A DNA stretch of 25,014 nt from Nephromyces sp. MM_2019 (taxonomy: Eukaryota; Apicomplexa; Aconoidasida; Nephromycida): contig JADHZB010002042.1 of NCBI GenBank assembly GCA_015657535.1, forward strand, positions 2,785 to 27,798, given 5' to 3'. Shown one piece after another: positions 1 to 8,654 of the stretch. Position 1 is the stretch's first letter; each line of letters opens with the position of its first letter. The notes under the pieces were generated by a model, which did not search any database, had not been told where the DNA came from, and worked only from the letters and a program-made list of their open reading frames with translations. The position numbers were made by a program, and so were the translations under genes.

Positions 1-36
<36 letters not shown>

Positions 37-272
37 CTATATATATATATATATATGTATCTGTGTGTGTATATGCATCTATGTGTGTTTATGTACATAT
101 ATATATCATTATATATATATATATATATATGTGTGAGGTGTATGAGTGATATGTTGTGTTGTTTGTTTGTGTGTATGTTTTTGTCTATGGGTATATATAA
201 ATGTGTGTGTATTTGCAATATTGTCTCTAAAACCATAGTTTGCTACACCTCATGGACACACACACTAATTAC
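1..272 (-). other. Partial intron 3 of the dehydrogenase gene, microsatellite-rich
   Basis: This stretch follows the donor (gtaatt) that ends exon 3 of the minus-strand dehydrogenase gene. It holds a (TG)n run at the extreme left edge, two (TA)n runs near 40-56 and 105-130, and TG-rich filler. I see no exon for the next expected segment of the enzyme, so that exon lies outside the window. The intron is at least 272 bases long. Confidence 0.7.
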
Positions 273-2277
273 CATGATAGGGAAATTAAATGGGGCTATA
301 CCAGCACACACACCTAATGGTTGTCTATATGAATATGTGTCTATATTTTTTGACACATTTTCCATCGTTTCTCCCATTAAAATTGAAGAGGCAGAAAATG
401 AATATTCAATTGATTCTAAGCCTCTGAATATACTCCCCTTTGCATCATCAATAGTTTTGCCTTGTTCTAGATATGTGTGTGTGTGTGTATGTGTATATAT
501 GTGGAGTAAAATGCGTGTGTGTGTGGAGTAAAATGCGTGTGTGTGTGGAGTAAAATGCGTGTGTGTGTGGAGTAAAATGCGTGTGTGTGTGGAGTATAAT
601 GCGAGTGTGTGTGGAGTATAATGTGAGTGTGTGTGGAGTAGAATGTGAGTGTGTGTGGAGTAGAATGCGTGTGTGTGTGGAGTATAATGTGAGTGTGTGT
701 GGAGTATAATGTGAGTGTGTGTGGAGTATAATGTGAGTGTGTGGAGTAAAATATGTGTTGTGTGGAGTAAAATATGTGTTCTGTGTAAAGTAAATTATTT
801 ATGGGTCTAAACAAGTGAGTCTAATTGGTAAGTTATGTCAGCTCAAATCATAAAATATATATATTCAAATTTGGAGTAGTTGTGCACACACACATCAAGA
901 AATGCATATACCTTTATGATGGAACACATACATAAACATACATAAATATATAATAAACACACATATATATAATAAACATGTATACCCTACACTCACACAC
1001 ACACGCACCATATGATACTAATTCAGCCATTTCAGGTGTTCTATCTTTTAAAATTTGGTGTAATTTCATCATATAACGTTGGCGTACGGGGATGGGGACT
1101 TCCCTCCAGGCAGGGAATGCCTCCATGGCGGCTTTTGTCGCTGCCTCCATCTCTGAGTAAGTTGATTGGGGCGTCTTGGCTATGACTTCCTGTGTGTGTG
1201 TGTAATGTGTATGTAAGGTGTGTATAATGTGTATATAAGGTGTGAGAAGGAGGGAGGTGAGGGGGTGAAGGTGGGGAATATAGGTGTGTGGAGAGAGAGA
1301 TGGTGTGGGTGCGTCAATAAAAAGCTATATGGATCACACACGCACATACAAACACATACACACATATACAGATATACACCTACACACACACATACAAACA
1401 CATACACACATATACAGATACACACCTACACACACACATACAAACACATACACACACACATACACACACACATACACACACATATACAATACGCATACAC
1501 ACACACATACACACACACATACAAACACACATACACACACACATACACACACATATACACACACACACGCACACACATACACATGCACATGCACATACAC
1601 ACACACATACACACATACATAAACACACATACACACATACACATGCACATATACATGCACATGCACATACACACGCACATACACACACACATACACACGC
1701 ACATACACACACACATACACACACACATACACACACACATACACACACACATACACACACACATACACACACACATACACACGCACATACACACACACAT
1801 ACACACACACATACACACACACATACACACACACATGCACATACACATGCACATACACATACACACGCACATACACACGCACATACACACGCACATACAC
1901 ACACACATACACACACACATACACATACACATGCACATACACATACACACGCACATACACACGCACATACACACGCACATACACACACACATACACACGC
2001 ACATACACACGCACATACACACGCACATACACACACACATACACACACACATACACACACACATACACACGCACATACACACACACATACACATACACAT
2101 ACATACCTGTGTAGCTGGATTGGTTACTTCAAAGTATTGTTGTGGGTCACTAAAATTGGCTTGACTTTGTACAAATTGGTTACCAATGAATAGTGGGACT
2201 TTGTGTGTAGTGTGTGAGAAATATCTACACGAAAGTGTGTGTGTAGTTGAGCGATGAATTATACGAGAATTCAACAT
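273..2277 (-). CDS. ALDH6A1-like: Methylmalonate-semialdehyde dehydrogenase (ALDH6 type), 5' part of gene, three exons
   Basis: Enzymes of this family oxidise methylmalonate and malonate semialdehydes with NAD+ and CoA to propionyl-CoA and acetyl-CoA, in mitochondrial valine, thymine and beta-alanine breakdown. Exons: 2277-2107, 1189-1009 and 466-273, phases 0, 1 and 0; together about 182 residues. The first ~26 residues ([20 protein letters not shown] onward) are basic, hydroxylated and free of acidic residues, like a mitochondrial presequence. Then come [54 protein letters not shown] and [12 protein letters not shown]. The PFNFP form, in place of the PWNFP of most ALDHs, is typical of ALDH6. 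Donors are gtatgt, gtgcgt and gtaatt; acceptors are cacacag and atctag, and phases agree across both joints. The catalytic Cys and Glu lie in exons beyond the left edge. Both complete introns (917 and 542 nt) are packed with tandem repeats. Confidence 0.9.
474..775. repeat. 22-bp tandem repeat in intron 2 of the dehydrogenase gene
   Basis: The unit is GGAGTAAAATGC followed by five GT dinucleotides. Starts at 503 and 525 fix the period at 22. About a dozen copies follow; later ones drift (GGAGTATAATGTGAG, GGAGTAGAATG). The array ends in shorter units with ATATGTGTT. It lies entirely within the intron at 1008-467. Confidence 0.9.
1330..2105. repeat. 12-bp CA-rich minisatellite filling intron 1 of the dehydrogenase gene
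   Basis: The plus strand reads mostly as repeats of ACACACACACAT, with variant units carrying CACG or CATG. The period of 12 bases keeps all frames open, which yields spurious ORFs of His-Thr-His-Ile or Cys-Val type on both strands. Variants come in ordered blocks: a block containing CATG and several CACG units recurs 84 bases apart (CATGC at 1846 and 1930), that is 7 x 12. The array begins beside the donor at 2106. Confidence 0.92.
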
Positions 2278-3499
2278 TTTTGATAATTATTTGATGAGAT
2301 ATTAAGAGGTTAAAAAGTGTGCAAATGTGTTGGAGATTTTATATAATATTATAATAGTATTAATAAATAAGTAAATTCTTAATTCGATATACTCTACATA
2401 GATATTTTACACAAACATAAACATCTATATAACATTTGTAGAGAACTTATCTTATACTTACACACATAAAACAAATTTACACCTATTTGTGTACATACTT
2501 TTTTAGAACTTGCACACACATCTTTACTATACCCCCTTTATATATATACTGAGCTACACATACACTTGTGCTTATGTATAGATATAGTTTACCCACACAC
2601 ACACTTTGCACACACATTTCTATATCCTTGAGTAATAGTTCAAATTAGAAATATTTAGCTAATTATATCAAAGATTTAACTTTTTACACATCTTATTTTA
2701 CACAAACACTTTTTATTCACATACTTTGCACACACTTTTACCCACTTTTACACATATTTTATACACTAGTCATATTGCATATAAATATTGAAATATCTTT
2801 AGATATATGACATCTCACAAGTACAGCTTAGTGCATAGGTTTAAACCATTGAAACTGAGTATGTAAATATGTGTGTGTGTATATGTGTATTTATAAATTT
2901 TGTAGCGTCAATGTGCATTTAAACGTGTTTGTAATGTGTGTACGTAAATGTACGTGTGAAAATGTGTGTATGTGGAAATATGTGTAGTTGTATGCTGAAA
3001 GAGTGTGGATGTGTATAGGGTGCACGTATAGATATAGAACATATGTGTAAAAATATTTATAAAGTATAAAGATTGTGCGTGTAGAAAGAATTATTTGATT
3101 TGTGTATATTTGTCATATCCCCACAATCAAAAAAAAAAAAAGAGAGTACTTACACAATAATATAACTACATACTAGATACCAAACATTACTAGGTAGAAG
3201 AAGACCCGCTAAAACATAACTAGTCAACCCACAATTTCTAAACTAAAATTTAAGTAGCAAAATATATATATATATAAATCCTAAAACACGCAAATGTAAC
3301 AGACCCACAAATACGCCAAATACGAACCCAACAAATAACAAAGAAAAGGAAATGAAATAAGGAGACCACACGGGAAAAAGAAAGAAAAACAAGAAATTAA
3401 AAGAAAAAAGAAAACCTTTTTCGTAATAGAATTTTCTTGGGAATTTTACTTTTTATTTTTTTTAGACTTTGAAACCATAAACGCTTTAACCTTTCAGTT
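2278..3499. other. Non-coding spacer upstream of the dehydrogenase gene
   Basis: AT-rich, with scattered short ACACAC and GTGTGT tracts to about 3110. From about 3120 the character changes: TG/CA repeats vanish, an A13 run occurs at 3128-3140, and a purine-rich stretch lies at 3340-3415. I see no convincing exon or RNA gene here. The 5' end of the dehydrogenase transcript and its promoter should lie just right of 2277. Confidence 0.5.
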
Positions 3500-4275
3500 T
3501 TAAAACTTTAAAATCTCCGTAAACTGATATTTACTTAATCCCTTGACATACCTCTGGTTCTTAAGAAACTCCTTGCTAGTTAGTCAAATTTTAATAGTAT
3601 TTCTTAAGCTCTCCTTACCCTAGTTAGACACGTCGTCATACACAAGCGACACCTAATCAACCTAACTTACTCTAGATGCGCAAAATTTATTACGATCCCG
3701 TATCTAACGCTAAGATATAACAGTGTTATTTAAAAGCGTGGGATATAAATATATGTGTGTAAAGGGTGTGTTATAAGTATTTTCACATACAATAATGTGT
3801 GTTTAAATATATTCGAGTAAATTTATTTGTTTAGCTTGTTCGTGTGTGTAGTCGATGTTAATGATGTCTTGTATGTAAGTAAAAACATCTTTAATGTATA
3901 TGTACAAAGAAAATGGCTTAGTGTGCAGATCACATCACATAGAGTGTTTGTGTATAAATCATATTACGTAGGGTGTGTGATATTGTTAAGCATGTTTATG
4001 AAGTTGATATTTTGTATAGTGTGCTCGAGTGTAAGTAACATTGAGTAAAGTGTGTGTGTGTAGCAACCCTCTGATTATGTGTATGTATTTGTTTTTTAAT
4101 ATAAATATTATGAGAATGAGGATTGAGTGTATGCATATAGCCTTCTCAATACTTTTGTTTATACATCTATAATATATATATATATGTTTATTATATGGTT
4201 CATGTGTGTAGCTTATATATATATATAAATAAATATTAGTATGTACTAGCCCATAAGATCATCTTGTGTTGACAT
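3500..4275 (-). CDS. Possible three-exon microprotein, about 47 residues, unrecognised
   Basis: Model assembled by hand. Exons: 4275-4247 (MSTQDDLMG plus 2 nt), 3709-3671 (VRYGIVINFAHL) and 3575-3500 (KEFLKNQRYVKGLSKYQF, then a short tail and TAA). Both joints are phase 2 and restore Tyr and Asp codons. The second intron (3670-3576, 95 nt) is textbook: donor gtaagt and a TGACTAAC-like branch site just before the acceptor. The first intron has a weaker donor (gtacat) and a good acceptor (atatcttag). The segment is free of TG/CA repeats, unlike its surroundings, and its residues look like ordinary protein. It is divergent from eIF3k. I do not recognise a family; a Mediator-like helical fold was considered without real support. 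The first exon is the weakest part. It could also be non-coding RNA. Confidence 0.33.
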
Positions 4276-4817
4276 TGTAGGTTAATTTATAAAATGGCCC
4301 CAATCAATTTAAAATCTCCTAAGATTATAACATATTTACCCTCTACACAACTTGAAGACATATTTCTTAAACACAATTCATATTTAATAAACCAACAACA
4401 TCAACACACCACGATTTGTATATATTTTTTCTGAGATCATTTATATTATATAGGGATATCCCATATATATACAAACTCTATACTATACTCAGCTCCCAAT
4501 AACATTAACTCTACCATAATAATTTGTCTTCTCCTCTAATACTTGACCTACCCTTTACTAAATTTCTCACCCTCCGTCTTCACCTCAACCTCCGCACCCC
4601 ATTGTCCTCTTCTCAGCTCATATCGCCACCCCTCACAACATTTTTACTAGCTCCTTTTGTCTTTCCCCTATACACATACAGCCTCACACCTTTCTACTCT
4701 CTTACAAATCTCCATACCTTACTCCTCCAAACCCTCCTCCAACCCTTCCTCCCCCTATTCACGCCCCTACATATCCCTAAACCTACACACATCCTCCTCC
4801 TCCTCTCCAAAAACACA
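4276..4817. promoter_or_regulatory. Spacer and pyrimidine-rich leader upstream of eIF3k
   Basis: The region is AT-rich to about 4500. A strongly pyrimidine-rich segment (CCTC and CTTC clusters) then runs at 4525-4815 to the eIF3k start codon. It is open in the eIF3k frame but holds no in-frame ATG, so I read it as 5' leader or promoter. If the minus-strand microgene is real, this is a shared divergent promoter. Confidence 0.45.
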
Positions 4818-5567
4818 ATGGACTCCTTCAGTCAGCGCGTGATAGAGACATTATCTTCAGGGTTCTCTTGTCACGATGCAACGAGTTTACATGATTTATT
4901 GGAGTATGTAAATAACGAATTTTATTCACCCAATTCAATTAATATTTCACCCTTCACATCTATGGATTGTTATCGTAAGGTTATACACATTTATATACTA
5001 TTTCCAACGTGTGTAGAGGTATCTATGTTGAGGAAGGTATTGTTTGCATGTTTATTAAATTTACCTGGTCAAGAGTTTAGAGAGTGTATCCAACTATTAC
5101 CTTCTGCCTTAAAAATTCACCCACATATTAAGCCTCTTATATATCTTGATGAGGCCTTACAATTTGGTAATTTTGCTGTAGCATGGGAGATGTTAAATAA
5201 TAATAATTTCTCTGATTTATTAGAAACACCTAATTATTTAGAATGTATACGTACATATATATCAGAGGTAGTTAGCTCAAGTTATCATTCACTATCTATA
5301 GATGATATGTGTACATACCTTAACCTTACTTACCCAAGCCCTGACTTTGATAAGTGTGCAGAAAAATACAGTTGGCTTGTACACACACCTAATGAAGATT
5401 TTATAACCATTACAAAATCACCTGTAACTGAACAGGTACAAACTACGCATTATAGAGGGAATAAGCACCACGCTCACATGGGTAATAGAGACAACAATTC
5501 TACAAAGCTATCCACTGTTGATCAATTTCGAAGCTACTACTTCAACCTTAGGAAATCTACTGTGTGA
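4818..5567 (+). CDS. EIF3K: Eukaryotic translation initiation factor 3 subunit K
   Basis: Non-core, regulatory subunit of the eIF3 complex, which binds the 40S ribosome in the cytoplasm and supports initiation; eIF3k pairs with eIF3l. The protein is 249 residues against 218 in human. In order it shows an N-terminal helical HAM-like part (DSFSQRVIETL, LHDLLEYVNNEF), LRKVLFACLLNLPGQEFREC matching the family's LLKALTNLPHTDF, IKPLIYLDEALQFGNFAVAW matching RQILYLGDLLETCHFQAFW, then YLECIRTYISEVVSSSYHSL and KYSWLV of the winged-helix/PCI end. The C-terminal ~40 residues (His- and Asn-rich) extend past the conserved part. The ATG at 4818 is the first in frame. No intron is apparent. CSN8 or PSMD8 share the fold, but the NLPGQEF and YLDEAL signatures fit eIF3k best. 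Confidence 0.85.
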   Translation: MDSFSQRVIETLSSGFSCHDATSLHDLLEYVNNEFYSPNSINISPFTSMDCYRKVIHIYILFPTCVEVSMLRKVLFACLLNLPGQEFRECIQLLPSALKIHPHIKPLIYLDEALQFGNFAVAWEMLNNNNFSDLLETPNYLECIRTYISEVVSSSYHSLSIDDMCTYLNLTYPSPDFDKCAEKYSWLVHTPNEDFITITKSPVTEQVQTTHYRGNKHHAHMGNRDNNSTKLSTVDQFRSYYFNLRKSTV

Positions 5568-6087
5568 ATGTGTGTGAAAGATGGAGGGTGGAAAGGGGGT
5601 GAGGTGTGTATTACGTGTGTATTGTGAATGTGAGGGTTAGGTGTGGGGTGACGTGTATGATTTGATGATTTAAGTTATGTAGAAAATAAAGATCGTGGGG
5701 ATGTACTCTACACACACACCCACGCAGAATTTATAACTTATCTTATACATATACACACACTCTAAATTATTTTAATAAAATTAGGCTTAATTTTTATCCT
5801 TTGTATATAATTATATAAACGCATATGAATATACACACATACACAATTATAAAATACAGTTACACATATAAACACATAATTATAATTACACACATTTAAC
5901 CCTTCAAAAATTACACAATTTTTTCTAATATAAAGAAAACAAAATTTAATAACTTTGAAATGTGAAAATTTCACTATATATTTACTCTATATTTAAACTT
6001 TATACACATTCCTTTCTTTTAGGATGTATATATGCATTGTATGTGTGTGTATATGTTTCTGCATGCATGTATCTTGCTTATTTCAAT
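5568..6087. other. Spacer downstream of eIF3k
   Basis: The start is G- and TG-rich (5571-5660), probably eIF3k 3' UTR, and the rest is AT-rich with ACACAC tracts. A 70-codon minus-strand frame (5974-5762) is rich in Tyr, Ile and Cys from low-complexity DNA and is not credible as a gene. Confidence 0.5.
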
Positions 6088-6522
6088 CTATACACTTAAA
6101 ATTCTTTTTGTATATGATTTTTTAATGTATTTTGACTTCAATTCGATTTGTTTGTAGTGTGTATGAATATTTAAGCACCAAATTTTTGTTACGCGTACAA
6201 CTTTATTATAACTTGTGTCTACTCTAACATTACTGTATGTGTTTACTAGTACATTATAGATAAAGACAAAGTTGTGTGTATGCGTCTGTTGTTCGAGTCT
6301 ATATATACGATTTGTACATAATCTGTTTGCACATACTATAAACTTTGGTTTAGGGTAAATAACTTTGTGCGAATTTGGATGTTTATATACAGCTTTTGTG
6401 TAAATCTTATCTACACTTTTTGTCTGTAACCTATATGTTCTTTTGTAACTTAATATAAATCTGTATACACATACTACTATATATTTGCATAGTGCTTGTG
6501 TATAAAATAAATAATTAAACAT
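6088..6522 (-). CDS. Orphan ORF, 144 codons, doubtful
   Basis: An ATG-initiated frame of 144 codons with no introns needed. The product would be very basic, with many Lys, Arg, Tyr, Asn and His and few acidic residues. Two loosely similar segments are visible (YRLQTKSVDKIY and NRLCTNRIYRLEQQ), which may reflect a degenerate internal repeat. No signal peptide or domain is recognised. The length exceeds what random AT-rich sequence usually gives, but the CA-rich strand here is naturally poor in stop codons, so it may be an artefact. Confidence 0.2.
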   Translation of the reverse strand: MFNYLFYTQALCKYIVVCVYRFILSYKRTYRLQTKSVDKIYTKAVYKHPNSHKVIYPKPKFIVCANRLCTNRIYRLEQQTHTHNFVFIYNVLVNTYSNVRVDTSYNKVVRVTKIWCLNIHTHYKQIELKSKYIKKSYTKRILSV

Positions 6523-7409
6523 GCATGAATAGTATGCTTAGCTTCTGCGTATGTAAAGTTTAGAAGTGTGTAGTATACCCACAGAGGAAATAAAAAATCA
6601 TTCTATACTTTAGCTAGCTATCATAATTGCAATAAAATAAAAAGTCTATGTACACTATAAGTAAAAATAAACCAATTTCGAAAATGATTAACTAGAAATT
6701 AATAACTAGTTAAGAAGTGTTAATTAAAAATCATAAAAATTTAATTAGTATATAGTTCAGACTTAAGTTGAAGCACTTAACTAGAAATTTCACTGTATGT
6801 TTAAAATCTTTATTTTGAATGTAAAGTTCGAAATAATGGAATTGATTTCTGCCATAAATTCATAAATAGTGGCAATTTCTTGAACATAGCCATTTAAAAT
6901 TGGAGCTATATAAAACACGAGGAATCAAATTTTCCTATACTATCTTCTAAGATATATAAAAAAGTGTGTGTGATTGTTATATTTTAAGTAAAATTCAGGG
7001 AAAAATAGGTGTAAGGGATCCACGTGTTTTTTGTTGTCAGTGATAACAGGTAAAGAGTCTAATGCTACGCTGTGAGAAAAAATAAATGAAGATTTTCGTG
7101 AGTTGGTTGATGTAAGAGATGGGTAATATGAGATTGATCATGGTTTTTAATATATTTCTTGTTATAGAATATTTTGACCAAAGTTATCAAAAATTGTATA
7201 GATGTTATTACATTTTGCAAAAATGTTACACAAACTTGGGTAGAGAATAAAGGGTAGAATGAAATGTTTTTGGTTATGGAAAATAAAACTACACAAAATT
7301 TGCTACGTGTTATTACTCAAGTTTAAAGGAATAAAAACTGTTCCAATTTTTTTTTTAATTTTTAGATAATTCTTGAATTTCTCTTTTGATTTGATTCTTG
7401 GGGTATTTT
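6523..7409. other. Low-repeat AT-rich segment with a candidate minus-strand exon at 6905-6790
   Basis: From about 6600 to 7560 the usual TG/CA tracts are scarce, which in this window tends to mark exons or transcribed RNA. On the minus strand, an acceptor (gttttatatag) is followed by a 37-codon frame at 6905-6790 containing PILNGYVQEIATIYEFMAEI, ending in TGA. It could be the last exon of the gene beginning at 8013. Between 7066 and 7323 frames are open on both strands, so no confident call is possible. Confidence 0.3.
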
Positions 7410-8013
7410 TTATACTTCTTTTAAGTTGATTATTGATCTTTTCTTAAATCTATTCTTCAAAAATTCTTGGGCTTCATTGATGTTTGTATCAACTTTTGCT
7501 TTAACTAAAAAATTAGTTCATTGTAATATTGCTGTGGATAGAATATATTTTGGCTTTCAACATGTTTAGTTTGTAGTAGCTAGCATTAATTGCTGTTAGT
7601 GTATGTACACTTTTCTTAGTTGTGCCCACAATTGGTGTGTGTGTGGTAATACAATGCGTGTAAAGGGTGTGTGCTTGTAATATATATGTGTGTAATCATG
7701 TGTGGGGTGGTATCAATTTGTGTTAAATTGTGTGTGGGCCTCGTATCTTTTTATGTGTATAGATATTCATTATATTTAACATAGTGTGTATATATATATA
7801 TGATTATATATATATATATGTCCATTGATTATACACAAAATTGCGTGTAAATAAAAGATAATAAGATGCCTAATATTATTTTTTCTTTACAACTCAAAGC
7901 TTATAGAATTTACCCATAACATGTCTTGACCCCCAATTAATGTTTTTACATAGTTTCTTTTCCTCTTCTTTTCCAATATCATATACATTTTTTTCTGTAT
8001 GCACATTTGACAT
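7410..8013 (-). CDS. Possible small multi-exon gene, 64 or about 119 residues, unrecognised
   Basis: Hand-assembled model. Exon 1 at 8013-7914 starts with ATG (MSNVHTEKNVYDIGKEEEKK, then CKNINWGSRHVM) and ends at donor G|gtaaat. Exon 2 begins at 7504 after an excellent acceptor: a CTAAT branch-like motif, six T, then AG. The joint is phase 1, gives Val, and continues KAKVDTNINEAQEFLKNRF. Read through, exon 2 stops at 7410, giving 64 residues. Alternatively a donor at 7415 (GAA|gtataa) leads to 7371-7317 and then 6905-6790, all phase-compatible, giving about 119 residues. Both main exons are purine-rich on the coding strand, as expected of coding DNA. The protein is charged, helical and soluble-looking. 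I recognise no family. It is divergent from the transporter gene. Confidence 0.42.
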
Positions 8014-8654
8014 TTCCTCACTTCTTTAAACTTTGAATTATTTTTTAGAATTGCCCAAACATTAAAGTTTGCAAAGAGGTGTGTATATTTTTAATTTGCA
8101 TGAAGGGATAGAGTTTTTTGGGGTATGATATTTGAGATGTGATGTATATAGCATAATGTGATTGTCATCTATCCAACAGAATGCTGGTGAGATATGTGTA
8201 GAAGGGAGTGGGTATGATGCACCAATGGGTGGAAAATTTAGGTAAGGAAGTGTTTGTAATATGTGTAGGCGTAAGTGTGATATGTAGGTATCTGTGTGGG
8301 TTATGTAATTATGTGTAGGTGATATATGTAAACGTATAAAGCTTTTGAAAAAGTATATTCCATGTGTAAATGTATGTAATAGTGTTTTTTTAGATTGCGA
8401 TTGCTGGTATGTTCACATATGCATATGATAAGATTAGAGAAAAATAGGATATTGAATATAGATTAAAACAGTCTAATACACATACATACATAGACACCAA
8501 TTGTTTTCTCCATACATACATAATGAAACCATCTAAAACAATATATTTTCAGATACCTAATATCTCAAGCTCTACAATCGGATATAATCAGCTAATCCCT
8601 CTCTACCCTACACACACGCGCAATTTGTAAAACACAAATATTTAAGTAAATTTC
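8014..8654. promoter_or_regulatory. Divergent spacer upstream of the MFS transporter, with a uORF
   Basis: TG-rich between 8080 and 8390, then AT-rich to the transporter start. A 35-codon upstream ORF (8523-8630, starting MKPSKTIYFQ) ends 24 bases before the transporter ATG and could damp its translation if it is in the leader. Short plus-strand frames flanked by splice-like sites occur at 8049-8078, 8180-8241 and 8394-8447. They are discussed as a finding but not called as a gene. Confidence 0.4.

Noticed and set aside
1220..2277. Very long frames on both strands rich in His-Thr-His-Ile or Cys-Val
   Set aside because: They are translations of the 12-bp CA repeat in an intron; only the 57-codon dehydrogenase exon 1 at 2277-2107 has normal protein content.
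3827..4048. 73-codon plus-strand frame with gtaagt words near 3874 and 4031
   Set aside because: TG-rich composition, no recognised residues, and it overlaps the intron of a better minus-strand model. The gtaagt words may be chance.
4524..4817. 98-codon upstream extension of eIF3k
   Set aside because: No in-frame ATG, Ser/Leu/Pro-rich pyrimidine-tract translation, and no match to eIF3k N-termini.
6285..6310. GTTCGAGTC, a tRNA T-loop-like word
   Set aside because: The flanking bases do not form the five-pair T stem, and no acceptor or anticodon arm is found.
7081..7323. Plus-strand exon-like reading (EDFRELVD, NILTKVIKNCIDVITF) with a possible 18-base GT..AG intron
   Set aside because: An 18-base intron is far shorter than any supported intron here, and the minus strand is also open over the same bases, so neither reading is secure.
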